Assembly (NCBI RefSeq): GCF_051401765.1
Contig: NW_027480423.1
Span: 6,882,001 to 6,946,000 of the forward strand
Origin: Calliopsis andreniformis
Taxonomy: Eukaryota > Arthropoda > Insecta > Hymenoptera > Andrenidae
Length of the DNA stretch: 64,000 nucleotides
Direction of reading: 5' to 3'
Under the pieces are notes generated by a model, which was not told the origin of the DNA, ran no database searches, and saw only the letters and a program-made list of their open reading frames with translations. This document shows positions 49,432 through 62,530 of the stretch, one piece after another. Position numbers and translations under genes: made by a program. Position 1 is the stretch's first letter, and every line of letters begins with the position of its first letter.

Positions 49432-52248
49432 CAGTTTTTCCATCATACAAAACGAATAATTGCAACCAGTATGAAAGCTATGGTCATTTCTACTTTACGG
49501 GCAACCTAGGCTACACCATAGGGCGTTGCTCTTACAGATTGAATAGATAGGGCCTTAGAAGTTAATGCCCGGAGCATATAATGCAATAAAAATACAACAG
49601 TTTTTCCATCATATAACAGGAATATTTGCAACCAGTCTGAAAGTGATGGCAATTGCTACGTTCCGGGCAACTTAGGGTTCACTCTAGGGCGTTGCTCCAC
49701 CAGATCGAATAGTTAGTGCCTTAGAAGTCTACGCCAGAAGCATAAAATACAATATAAACACAACAGTTTTTATATCGTATAAAACGAATAATTGCAACCA
49801 GTATGAAAGTTAACGTCATTTCTACTTTCCGGGCAACCTAGGCTTCACCCTACGGCGTTGCTCCAACAGATTGAATAGATAGGGCCTTAGAAGTCAACGC
49901 CGGAAGCATAAAATGCAATTAAATACAACAGTTTTTCCATCGTATAAAAGGATTAATTGCAACCAGTTTGAAAGTGATGGTCATTTCTACGTTCCGGGCA
50001 ACCTAGGCTTCACTCTAGGGCGTTGCTCCACCAGGTCGAATAGCTAGGGCCATAGAAGTCAACGCCAGAAGCATAAAATACAATATAAGTACAACAGTTT
50101 TTCCATCGTATAAAATGAATAATTGCAAACATTGCGAAAGTAATGGTCATTCCACGTTCCGGGCAACCTAGGCGTCACTCTAGTGCGTTGCTCCACCACA
50201 TCTAATAGCTACGGCCTTAGACGTCAACGACAGAAGCATAAAATACAATAAAGATGCAACAGCTTTTCCATCGTATAAAACGAATAATTGCACCCAGTGT
50301 GAAAGTTATTGTCATTTCTACTTTCCGCGCATCCTAGGCTTCACCCTAGGGCGTTGCTCCAACAGATTGAAAAGTTAGGACCTTAGTAGTTAATGCCCGA
50401 AGCATAAAATGCAATAAAAATACAACAGTTTCTCCATCATATAGCAGGAATAATTGCAACCAGTTTGAAAGTGATGGTCACTTCTACGTTCCGGGCAACC
50501 TAGGCTTCACTCTAGGGCGTTGCTCCACCAGATCGAATAGTTAGAGCCTTAGAAGCCAACGCCAGAAGCATAAAATACAATATAAATAAAACAGTTTTTC
50601 CATCGTATAAAACGAATAATTGCTACCAGTATGGAAGTGATGGACATTTCTGCGTTCCGGGCTACCTAGGCCTCACTCTAGGTCGTTGTTCCACCAGATC
50701 GAACAGTTAGGGCCTAAGAAGTGAACGCCAGAAGCATAAAATACAATATAAATATAACAGTTTTTCCATCGTATAAAACGAATAATAGCAACCAGTGTGA
50801 AAGTTATGGTCATTTCTACGTTCCGGGCAATCTAGGCTGCACTCCGGGGCGTTGCTCCACCAGATCAAACAGCTAGGGCCTTAGAAGTCAACGCCCGAAG
50901 CATGAAATACAATATAAATAGAACAGTTTTTCCATCGTATAAAACGAATAATTGCTGCCAGTGTAAAAGTTATAGTCATTTCTACGTTCCGGGCAACCTA
51001 GGCTTCACCCTAGGGCGTTGTTCCACCTGATGGAATAGTTAGGGCCTAAGAAGTCAACGCCAGAAGCATAAAATACGATATAAATACAACAGCTTTTCCA
51101 TCGTATAAAACGAATAATTGCAACCAGTTTGAAAGTGATGGTCATTTCTACGTACCGGGCAACCTAGGCTTCATTCTAGGGCGTTGTTCCACCAGATCAA
51201 ACAGTTAGGGCCTTAGAAGTCAATACCCAAAGCATAAAATGCAATAAAAATACATCAGTTTTTCCATCATATAACCGGAATAATTGCAACCAGTGTGAAG
51301 TTATGGTCATTTCTACGTTCCGGGCAACCTAGGCTTCACTCTACGGTGTTGTTCCACCAGATCGAATAGTTAGGGCCTAAGAAGTGAACGCCAGAAGCAT
51401 AAAATACAATATAAATATAACAGCTTTTCCATCGTATAAAACGAATAATAGCAACCAGTGTGAAAGTTATGGTCATTTCTACGTTCCGGGCAACCTAGGC
51501 TTCACTCTACGGTGTTGTTCGACCAGATCGAATAGTTAGGGCTAACAAGTGAACGCCAGAAGCATAAAGTACAATATAAATATGACAGCTTTTCCATCAC
51601 ATAAAACGAATAATAGCAACCAGTGTGAAAGTTATGGTCATTTCTACGTACCGGGCAACCTAGGCTTCACTCTAAGGCGTTGCTCCACCAGATCAAACAG
51701 TTAGGGCCTTAGAAGTCAACGCCCGAAGCATAAAATACAAAATAAATAGAACAGTTTTTCCATTGTATAAAACGAATAAATGCTGCCAGTGTAAAAGTTA
51801 TAGTCATTTCTACGTCCCGGGCAACCTAGGCTTCACCCTAGGGCGTCGTTCCCCCTGATGGAATAGTTAGGGCCTAAGAAGTCAACGCCAGAAGCATAAA
51901 ATACGATATAAATACAACAGCTTTTCCATCGTATAAAACGAATAATTGCAACCAGTTTGAAAGTGATGGTCATTTCTACGTTCCGGCAACCTAGGCTTCA
52001 CTCTAGGGCGTTGCTCCACCAGATCGAATAGTTAGTGCCTTAGAAGTCGACGCCAGAAGCATAAAATACAATATATATACAACAGTTTTTACACCGTATA
52101 AAACGAATAATTGCAACCAGTATGAAAGTTATGGTCATTTCTACGTTCCGGTCAACCTAGGCTTCACCACAGGGCGTTGTTCCACCAGATCGAATAGTTA
52201 GGGCCTAAGAAGTGAACGCCAGAAGCATAAAATACAATATAAATACAA
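49432..52248 (+). repeat. type A HOR, copy A4 (17 monomers)
   Basis: Starts at m3; m7 is at 50095. It follows A2 closely: GGACATTTCTGCG and CACTCC variants are shared with A2 rather than A3. After the monomer at about 50763 it jumps to the GCTGCCAGTG monomer at about 50929, leaving out five monomers of A3. It ends with the TTTTTACACCG pair, as A1 does. Confidence 0.88.
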
Positions 52249-52335
52249 CAGTTTTTCCATCATACAAAACGAATAATTGCAACCAGTATGAAAGCTATGG
52301 TCATTTCTACTTTACGGGCAACCTAGGCTTCACTC
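52249..52335 (+). repeat. truncated type A m3 fused to type B
   Basis: The monomer starting at 52249 is m3 (CATCATACAAAACG, TACTTTACGGGC). After CCTAGG it continues as the type B monomer seen at 17344 (GCTCCACCAGATGAAACAG). The exchange point lies between about 52318 and 52353. It closes the type A array and opens the right-hand type B block without a change in monomer length. Confidence 0.88.
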
Positions 52336-55300
52336 TAGGGCGTTGCTCCACCAGATGAAACAGTTAGGGCCTTAGAAGTCAACGCCAGAATCATAAAATA
52401 CAATAAAGATGCAACCGCTTTACCATCGTATTAAACGAATACTTTCAACCAGTGTGAATGTTATGGTCATTTCTACATTCCGAGCAACCTAGGCTTCACT
52501 CTAGGGCGTTGATCCAACAGATTGAATAGTCAGGGCCTTAGAAGTCAACGCCAGAAGCATAAAATACAATATATATACAACAGATTTTCCATCGTATAAA
52601 ACGAATGATTGCAACCAGTGTGAAAGTAATGGTCATTTCTACATTCCGAGCAACCTAGGCTTCACTCTAGGGCGCTGCTCCACCAGATCGAATAGTTAGG
52701 TCCTTAGATGTCAACGCCAGAAGCATAAAAGACGATATAAATACAACAGCTTTTCCATCGTATAAAAGGAATAATTGCAAACAGTGTGAAAGTAATGGTC
52801 ATTTCTACGATACGTGCAACCTAGGCTTCACTCTACGGCGTTGTTCCACCAGATCGAATAGTTAGGGCCTAAGAAGTCAACGCCAGAAGCATAAAATACA
52901 ATATAAATATAACAGTTTTTCCATCGTATAAAACGAATAATAGCAACCAGTGTGAAAGTTATGGTCATTTCTATGTTCCGGGCAACCTAGGCTTCACTCT
53001 ACGGTGTTGTTCCACCAGATCGAATAGTTAGGGCCTAAGAAGTGAACGCCAGAAGCATAAAATACAATATAAATATAACAGTTTTTCCATTGTATAAAAC
53101 GAATAATAGCAACCAGTGTGAAAGTTATGGTCATTTCTACGTTCCGGGCAACCTAGGCTTCACTATACGGTGTTGTTCCACCAGATCGAATAGTTAGGGC
53201 CTAAGAAGTAAACGCCAGAAGCATAAAATTCAATATAAATATAACAGTTTTTCCATCGTATAAAACGAATAATAGCAACCAGTGTGAAAGTTATGGTCAT
53301 TTCTACGTTCCGGGCTACCGAGGCTTCACTCTACGGTGTTGTTCGACCAGATCGAATAGTTAGGGCCTAAGAAGTGAACGCCAGATGCATAAAATACAAT
53401 ATAAATATAACAGTTTTTCCATCGTATAAAACGAATAATAGCAACCAGTGTGAAAGTTATGGTCATTTCTACATTCCGGGCAACCTGGGCTTCACTCTAA
53501 GGCGTTGCTCCACCAGATCAAACAGTTAGGACTTTAGAAGTCAACGCCCGAAGCATAAAATACAAAATAAATATAACAGTTTTTCCATCGCATAAAACGA
53601 ATAATAGCAACCAGTGTGAAAGTTATGGTCATTTCTATGTTCCGGGCAACCTAGGCTTCACTCTACGGTGTTGTTCCACCAGATCGAATAGTTAGGGCCT
53701 AAGAAGTGAACGCCAGAAGCATAAAATACAATATAAATATAACAGTTTTTCCATTGTATAAAACGAATAATAGCAACCAGTGTGAAAGTTATGGTCATTT
53801 CTACGTTCCGGGCAACCTAGGCTTCACTATACGGTGTTGTTCCACCAGATCGAATAGTTAGGGCCTAAGAAGTAAACGCCAGAAGCATAAAATACAATAT
53901 AAATATAACAGTTTTTCCATCGTATAAAACGAATAATAGCAACCAGTGTGAAAGTTATGGTCATTTCTACGTTCCGGGCTACCGAGGCTTCACTCTACGG
54001 TGTTGTTCGACCAGATCGAATAGTTAGGGCCTAAGAAGTGAACGCCAGAAGCATAAAATACAATATAAATATAACAGTTTTTCCATCGTATAAAACGAAT
54101 AATAGCAACCAGTGTGAAAGTTATGGTCATTTCTACGTTCCGGGCAACCTAGGCTTCACTATACGGTGTTGTTCCACCAGATCGAATAGTTACGGCCTAA
54201 GATGTCAACGCCAGAAGCATAAAATACGATATAAATACAACAGATTTTCCATCGTATAAAACGAATAATTGCAACCAGTGTGAAAGTAATGGTCATTTCT
54301 ACGTTCCGAACACCCTAGGCGTCACTCTAGGGCGTTGCTCCACCACATCTAGTAGCTACGGCATTAGAAGTCAACGCCAGAGGCATAAAATACAATATAA
54401 ATACAACAGCTTTTCCATCGTATAAAACGAATGATTGCAACCAGTGTGAAAGTAATGGCCATTTCTACATTCCGAGCAACCTAGGCTTCACTCTAAGGCG
54501 TTGCTCCACCAGATCAAACAGTTAGGACTTTAGAAGTCAACGCCCGAAGCATAAAATACAAAATAAATAGAACAGTGTTTCCATTGTGTAAAACGGATAA
54601 TTGCTACCAGTGTAAAAGTTATGGTCATTTGTACGTTCCGTGCAACCTAGGCTTCACCCTAGGGCGTTGCTCCAACAGATTGAATAGTTAGGGACTTAGA
54701 AGTCAACGCCCCAACCATAAAATGCAAAAAAAATACGAGAGTGTTTCCATCATATAACAGGAATAATTGCAACCAGTTTGAATGTGATGGCCAATTCTAC
54801 GTTCCGGGTAACCTAGGTTTCACTCCAGGGCGTTGCTCCACCAGATCGAATAGTTACGGCCTAAGATGTCAACGCCAGAAGCATAAAATACGATATAAAT
54901 CCAACAGATTTTCCATCGTATAAAACGAATAATTGCAACCAGTGTGAAAGTAATGGTCATTTCTACGTTCCGAACACCCTAGGCGTCACTCTAGGGCGTT
55001 GCTCCACCACATCTAATAGCTACGGCATTAGAAGTCAACGCCAGAGGCATAAAATACAATATAAATACAACAGCTTTTCCATCGTATAAAACGAATGATT
55101 GCAACCAGTGTGAAAGTAATGGCCATTTCTACATTCCGAGCAACCTAGGCTTCAGTCTAGGGCGCTGCTCCACCAGATCGAATAGTTAGGTCCTTAGATG
55201 TCAACGCCAGAAGCATAAAATACGATATAAATACAACAGCTTTTCCATCGTATAAAAGGAATAATTGCAAACAGTGTGAAAGTAATGGTCATTTCTACGA

Positions 55301-55697
55301 TCGGGGCAACCTAGGCTTCACTCTATGGCGTTGTTTCACCAGATCGAATAGTTAGGGCCAAAGAAGTCAACGCCAGAAGCATAAAATACAATATGAATAT
55401 AACAGTTTTTCCATCGTGTAAAACGAATAATAGCAACCAGTGTGAAAGTTATGGTCATTTCTACGTACCGGGCAACCTAGGCTTCATTCTAGGGCGTTGC
55501 TCCACCAGATCAAACAGTTAGGGCCTTAGAAGTCAATGCCCGAAGCATAAAATGCAATAAAAATACAACAGTTTTTCCATCATATAACCGGAATAATTGC
55601 AACCAGTTTGAAAGTGATGGTCATTTCTACGTTCCGGGCAACCTAGGCTACACCCTGGGGCGTTGCTCCAACAGATGTATAGTTAGGGCCTTAGAAG
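52336..55697 (+). repeat. right-hand copy of segment 17344-21535
   Basis: AGATGAAACA at 52353 pairs with 17361 (offset 34992). The T monomers at 54739 and 20577 pair at 34162. The 830-base change is five monomers and is fully explained by the shorter trimer/hexamer array. The copy ends at AACAGATGTATAG (about 55669), after which it jumps to sequence equivalent to 24857. Confidence 0.92.
52913..54074 (+). repeat. right-hand trimer/hexamer array (seven monomers)
   Basis: Phase 52913 matches 17921 and 54075 matches 19913, so seven monomers stand in place of twelve. The order is TTCTATGTTCC, CACTATACGG, GGCTACCGAGG with GATGCAT, ACATTCCGGGC, CATCGCATAAAACG, CACTATACGG, GGCTACCGAGG. The third monomer joins the start of one trimer type to the end of the other. 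Confidence 0.88.
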
Positions 55698-58600
55698 TCA
55701 ACGCCGGAAGCATAAAATGCAATAAAAATACAACAGTTTTTCCATCGTATAAAAGGATTAATTGCAACCAGTTTGAAAGTGATGGTCATTTCTACGTTCC
55801 GGGCAACCTAGGCTTCACTCTAGGGCGTTGCTCCACCAGATCCAATAGTTAGGGCCTTAGAAGTCAACGCCAGAATCATAAAATACAATAAAGATGCAAC
55901 AGCTTTACCATCGTATTAAACGAATACTTTCAACCAGTGTGAATGTTATGGTCATTTCTACATTCCGAGCAACCTAGGCTTCACTCTAGGGCGTTGATCC
56001 AACAGATTGAATAGTCAGGGCCTTAGAAGTCAATGCCCGAAGCATAAAATGCAATAAAAATACAACAGTTTTTCCGTCACATAACAGGAATAATTGCAAC
56101 CAGTTTGAAAGTGATGGTCATTTCTACGTTCCGGGAAACCTCGGCTTCACTCTAGGGCGTTGCTACGCCAGATCGAATAGTTAGTGCATTAGAAGTCAAG
56201 GCCAGAAGCATAAAATACAACATAAATACAACAGCTTTTCCATCGTATAAAACGAATGATTGCAACCAGTGTGAAAGTAATGGTCATTTCTACATTCCGA
56301 GCAACCTAGGCTTCACTCTAGGGCGCTGCTCCACCAGATCGAATAGTTAGGTCCTTAGATGTCAACGCCAGAAGCATAGAATACGATATAAATACAACAG
56401 CTTTTCCATCGTATAAAAGGAATAATTGCAAACAGTGTGAAAGTTATGGTCATTTCTACGTACCGGGCAACCTAGGCTTCATTCTAGGGCGTTGCTCCAC
56501 CAGATCAAACAGTTAGGGCCTTAGAAGTCAATGCCCGAAGCATAAAATGCAATAAAAATGCAACAGTTTTTCCATGATATAACCGGAATAATTGCAACCA
56601 GTTTGAAAGTGATGGTCATTTCTACGTTCCGGGCAACCTAGGCTACACCCTGGGGCGTTGCTCCAACAGATGAATAGTTAGGGCCTTAGAAGTCAATGCC
56701 CGAAGCATAAAATGCAATAAAAATACAACAGTTTTTCCGTCATATAACAGGAATAAGTGCAACCAGTTTGAAAGTGATGGTCATTTCTACGTTCCGGGAA
56801 ACCTCGGCTTCACTCTAGGGAGTTGCTCCGCCAGATCGAATAGTTAGTGCATTAGAAGTCAAGGCCAGAAGCATAAAATACAATATAAATACAACAGTTT
56901 TTCAATCGTATAAAAAGGAATAATTGCAGCCAGTATGAAAGTTAACGTCATTTCTTCTTTCCGGGCAACCTAGGCTTCACCCTTGGGCGTTGCTCCAGCA
57001 GATTGAATAGTTAGGGCCTTAGAAGTCAACGCCGGAAGCATAAAATGCAATAAAAATACAACAGTTTTTCCATCGTATAAAAGGATTCATTGCAACCAGT
57101 TTGAAAGTGATGGTCATTTCTACGTTCCGGGCAACCTAGGCTTCACACTAGGGCGTTGCTCCGCCAGATCCAATAGTTAGGTCCTTAGAAGTCAACGCCA
57201 GAATCATAAAATACAATAAAGATGCAACAGCTTTACCATCGTATTAAACGAATACTTTCAACCAGTGTGAATGTTATGGTCATTTCTACATTCCGAGCAA
57301 CCTAGGCTTCACTCTAGGGCGTTGATCCAACAGATTGAATAGTCAGGGCCTTAGAAGTCAATGCCCGAAGCATAAAATGCAATAAAAATACAACAGTTTT
57401 TCCGTCACATAACAGGAATAATTGCAACCAGTTTGAAAGTGATGGTCATTTCTACGTTCCGGGACACCTCGGCTTCACTCTAGGGCGTTGCTACGCCAGA
57501 TCGAATAGTTAGTGCATTAGAAGTCAAGGCCAGAAGCATAAAATACAATATAAATACAACAGCTTTTCCATCGTATAAAACGAATGATTGCAACCAGTGT
57601 GAAAGTAATGGTCATTTCTACATTCCGAGCAACCTAGGCTTCACTCTAGGGCGCTGCTCCACCAGATCGAATAGTTAGGTCCTTAGATGTCAACGCCAGA
57701 AGCATAGAATACGATATAAATACAACAGCTTTTCCATCGTATAAAAGGAATAATTGCAAACAGTGTGAAAGTAATGGTCATTTCTACGATCGGGGCAACC
57801 TAGGCTTCACTCTATGGCGTTGTTTCACCAGATCGAATAGTTAGGGCCTAAGAAGTCAACGCCAGAAGCACAAAATACAATATAAATATAACAGTTTTTC
57901 CATCGTATAAAACGAATAATAGCAACCAGTGTGAAAGTTATGGTCATTTCTACGTTCCGGGCAACCTAGGCTTCACTGTAGGGCGTTGCTCCACCAGATC
58001 AAACAGTTAGGGCCTTAGAAGTCGACGCCCGAAGCATAAAGTACAAAATGAATAGAACAGTTTTTCCATTGTATAAAACGAATAATTGCTGCCAGTGTAA
58101 AAGTTATAGTCATTTCTACGTTCCGGGCAACCTAGGCTTCACCCTAGGGCGTTGTTCCACCTGATGGAACAGTTAGGGCCTAAGAAGTCAACTCCAGAAG
58201 CATAAAATACGATATAAATACAACAGCTTTTCTATCGTATAAAACGAATAATTGCAACCAGTTTGAAAGTGATGGTCATTTCTACGTACCGGGCAACCTA
58301 GGCTTCATTCTAGGGCGTTGCTCCACCAGATCAAACAGTTAGGGCCTTAGAAGTCAATGCCCGAAGCATAAAATGCAATAAAAATACAACAGTTTTTCCA
58401 TCATATAACCGGAATAATTGCAACCAGTTTGAAAGTGATGGTCATTTCTACGCTACGGGCAACCTAGGCTACACCCTGGGGCGTTGCTCCAACAGATGAA
58501 TAGTTAGGGCGTTAGAAGTCAATGCCCGAAGCATAAAATGCAATAAAAATACAACAGTTCTTTCGTCATATAACAGGAATAATTGCAACCAGTTTGAAAG

Positions 58601-60854
58601 TGATGGTCATTTCTACGTTCCGGGAAACCTCGGCTTCACTCTAGGGCGTTGCTCCGCCAGATCGAATAGTTAGTGCATTAGAAGGCAAGGCCAGAAGCAT
58701 AAAATACAATATAAATACAACAGCTTTTCCATCGTATAAAACGAATGATTGCAACCAGTGTGAAAGTAATGGTCATTTCTACATTCCGAGCAACCTAGGC
58801 TTCACTCTAGGGCGCTGCTCCACCAGATCGAATAGTTAGGTCCTTAGATGTCAACGCCAGAAGCATAAAATACGATATAAATACAACAGCTTTTCCATCG
58901 TATAAAAGGAATAATAGCAACCAGTGTGAAAGTTATGGTCATTTCTACGTTCCGGTCAACCTAGGCTTCACTCTAGGGCGCTGCTCCACCAGATCAAACA
59001 GTTAGGGCCTTAGAAGTCAACGCCCGAAGCATAAAACACAAAATAAATAGAACGGTTTTTCCATTGTATAAAACGAATAATTGCTACCAGTGTAAAAGTT
59101 ATGGTCATTTCTACGTTCGGGGCAACCTAGGCTTCACCCTAGGGCGTTGCTCCAACAGATTGAATAGTTAGGGACTTAGAAGTCAACGCCCCAACCATAA
59201 AATGCAAAATAAATACGAGAGTGTTTCCATCATATAACAGGAATAATTGCAACCAGTTTGAAAGTGATGGCCAATTCTACGTTCCGGGCACCCTAGGCGG
59301 CACTCTAGGGCGTTGCTCCACCACATCTGATAGCTACGGCATTAGAAGTCAACGCCAGAGGCATAAAATACAATATAAATACAACAGCTTTTCCATCGTA
59401 TAAAACGAATAATAGCAACCAGTGTGAAAGTAATGGTCATTTCTACGTTCCGGGAAACCTCGGCTTCACTCTAGGGAGTTGCTCCGCCAGATCGAATAGT
59501 TAGTGCATTAGAAGTCAAGGCCAGAAGCATAAAATACAATATAAATACAACAGTTTTTCCATCGTATAAAAAGGAATAATTGCAGCCAGTATGAAAGTTA
59601 ACGTCATTTCTTCTTTCCGAGCAACCTAGGCTTCACCCTTGGGCGTTGCTCCAGCAGATTGAATAGTTAGGGCCTTAGAAGTCAACGCCGCAAGCATAAA
59701 ATGCAATAAAAATACAACAGTTTTTCCATCGTATAAAAGGATTAATTGCAACCAGTTTGAAAGTGATGGTCATTTCTACGTTCCGGGCAACCTAGGCTTC
59801 ACTCTAGGGCGTTGCACCACCAGATCCAATAGTTAGGGCCTTAGAAGTCAACGCCAGAATCATAAAATACAATAAAGATGCAACAGCTTTACCATCGTAT
59901 TAAACGAATACTTTCAACCAGTGTGAATGTTATGGTCATTTCTACATTCCGAGCAACCTAGGCTTCACTCTAGGGCGTTGATCCAACAGATTGAATAGTC
60001 AGGGCCTTAGAAGTCAATGCCCGAAGCATAAAATGCAATAAAAATACAACAGTTTTTCCGTCACATAACAGGAATAATTGCAACCAGTTTGAAAGTGATG
60101 GTCATTTCTACGTTCCGGGAAACCTCGGCTTCACTCTAGGGCGTTGCTACGCCAGATCGAATAGTTAGTGCATTAGAAGTCAAGGCCAGAAGCATAAAAT
60201 ACAATACAAATACAACAGCTTTTCCATCGTATAAAACGAATGATTGCAACCAGTGTGAAAGTAATGGTCATTTCTACATTCCGAGCAACCTAGGCTTCAC
60301 TCTACGGTGTTGTTCCACCAGATCGAATAGTTAGGGCCTAAGAAGTGAACGCCAGAAGCATAAAATACAATATAAATATAACAGTTTTTCCATTGTATAA
60401 AACGAATAATAGCAACCAGTGTGAAAGTTATGGTCATTTCTACGTTCCGGGCAACCTAGGCTTCACTATACGGTGTTGTTCCACCAGATCGAATAGTTAG
60501 GGCCTAAGAAGTAAACGCCAGAAGCATAAAATACAATATAAATATAACAGTTTCTCCATCGTATAAAACGAATAATAGCAACCAGTGTGAAAGTTATGGT
60601 CAGTTCTACGTTCCGGGCTACCGAGGCTTCACTTTAGGGCGCTGCTCCACCAGATCGAATAGTTAGGTCCTTAGATGTCAACGCCAGAAGCATAAAATAC
60701 GATATAAATACAACAGCTTTTCCATCGTATAAAAGGAATAATTGCAAACAGTGTGAAAGTAATGGACATTTCTACGATCCGGGCAACCTAGGCTTCACTC
60801 TATGGCGTTGTTCCACCAGATCCACCTAAGAAGTCAACGCCAGAAGCATAAAAT
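55698..60854 (+). repeat. third copy of 24857-30013
   Basis: Collinear at one constant offset of 30841: 25731/56572, 26301/57142, 28380/59221 and 29981/60822. It contains the seven monomers missing from the 30.8-38.2 kb copy, so it resembles copy 1. Scattered single differences include GTCGACGCC near 58020 and GGTCAGTTC near 60600. The match stops near 60855, just after the 156-bp monomer's deletion. Confidence 0.93.
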
Positions 60855-60869
60855 ACGATATAAATACAA
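60714..60869 (+). repeat. 156-bp deletion monomer, copy 3
   Basis: The next monomer starts at 60870, 156 bases on, with GATCCACCTAAG at about 60818. Offset 30841 from copy 1. The last few bases already belong to a different neighbour (TACGATATAAATAC), so the join with new sequence falls inside this monomer. Confidence 0.9.
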
Positions 60870-62530
60870 CAGCTTTTCCATCGTATAAAACGAATAATTG
60901 CAACCAGTTTGAAAGTGATGGTCATTTCTACGTACCGGGCAACCTAGGCTTCATTCTAGGGCGTTGCTCCACCAGATCAAACAGTTAGGGCCTTAGAAGT
61001 CAATCCCCGAAGCATAAAATGCAATAAAAATACAACAGTTTTTCCATCATATAACCGGAATAATTGCAACCAGTTTGAAAGTGATGGTCATTTCTACGTT
61101 CCGGGCAACCTAGGCTACACCCTGGGGCGTTGCTCCAACAGATGAATAGTTAGGGCCTTAGAAGTCAATGCCCGAAGCATAAAATGCAATAAAAATACAA
61201 CAGTTTTTCCGTCATATAACAGGAATAATTGCAACCAGTTTGAAAGTGATGGTCATTTCTACGTTCCGGGAAACCTCGGCTTCACTCTAGGGCGTTGCTA
61301 CGCCAGATCGAATAGTTAGGTCCTTAGATGTCAACGCCAGAAGCATAAAATACGATATGAATACAACAACTTTTCCATCGTATAAAAGGAATAATTGCAA
61401 ACAGTGTGAAAGTAATGGTCATTTCTACGATCCGGGCAACCTAGGCTTCACTCTACGGCGTTGTTCCACCAGATCGAATAGTTAGGGCCTAAGAAGTCAA
61501 CGCCAGAAGCATAAAATGCAATATAAATATAACAGTTTTTCCATCGTATAAAACGAATAATAGCAACCAGTGTGAAAGTTATGGTCATTTCTACGTTCCG
61601 GGCAACCTAGGCTTCACTCTAGGGCGTTGCTCCACCAGATCAAACAGTTAGTGCATTAGAAGTCAAGGCCAGAAGCATAAAATACAATATAAATGCAACA
61701 GCTTTTCCATCGTATAAAAAGGAATAATTGCAGCCAGTATGAAAGTTAACGTCATTTCTTCTTTCCGGGCAACCTAGGCTTCACCCTTGGGCGTTGTTCC
61801 AACAGATTGAATAGTTAGGGCCATAGAAATCAACGCCGGAAGCATAAAATGCAATAAAAATACAACAGTTTTTCCATCGTATAAAACGAATAAATGCAAC
61901 CAGTATGAAAGTTATGGTCATTTCTACGTTCCGGGCAACCGAGGCTTCACCCTGGGGCGTTGCTCCAACAGATTGAATAGTTAGGGACTTAGAAGTCAAC
62001 GCCCCAACCATAAAATGCAAAAAAAAATACGAGAGTGTTTCCATCGTATAAAACGGATAATAGCAACCAGTGTGAAAGTTATGGTCATTTCTACGTTCCG
62101 GGCAACCTAGGCGTCACTCTAGGGCGTTGCTCCACCAGATCCAATAGTTAGGGCCTTAGAAGTCAACGCCCGAAGCATAAAGTACAAAATGAATAGAACA
62201 GTTTTTCCATTGTATAAAACGAATAATTGCTGCCAGTGTAAAAGTTATAGTCATTTCTACGTTCCGGGTAACCTAGCCTTCACCCTGGAGCGTTGTTCCA
62301 CCTGATGGAATAGTTAGGGCCTAAGAAGTCAACGCCAGAAGCATAAAATACGATATAAATACAACAGCTTTTCCATCGTATAAAACTAATGATTGCTACC
62401 AGTGTCAAAGTAATGGTCATTTCTACATTCCGAGCAACCTAGGCTTCACTCTAGGGCGCTGCTCCACCAGATCGAATAGTTAGGTCCTTAGATGTCAACG
62501 CCAGAAGCATAAAATACAATACAAATATAA
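60855..62530 (+). repeat. patchwork of type B fragments
   Basis: About ten monomers made of short pieces with different sources. About 60870-61200 resembles the GTACCGGGC/ACCGG monomers at 27.4 kb. About 61290-61510 matches 40.24-40.46 kb (GATATGAATACAACAAC, offset 21054). 61515-61940 matches 30011-30436 (offset 31504). 61950-62100 matches 38405 onward (offset 23545). Three more monomers with GCTGCCAGTG and GAATGATTGC subtypes follow before the next long match at 62531. Confidence 0.82.

Noticed and set aside
61781..62044. 87-codon minus-strand open frame
   Set aside because: It crosses two ordinary monomers in the patchwork region. Hydrophobic residues come from the reverse complement of A-rich repeat. 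Nothing supports a gene.
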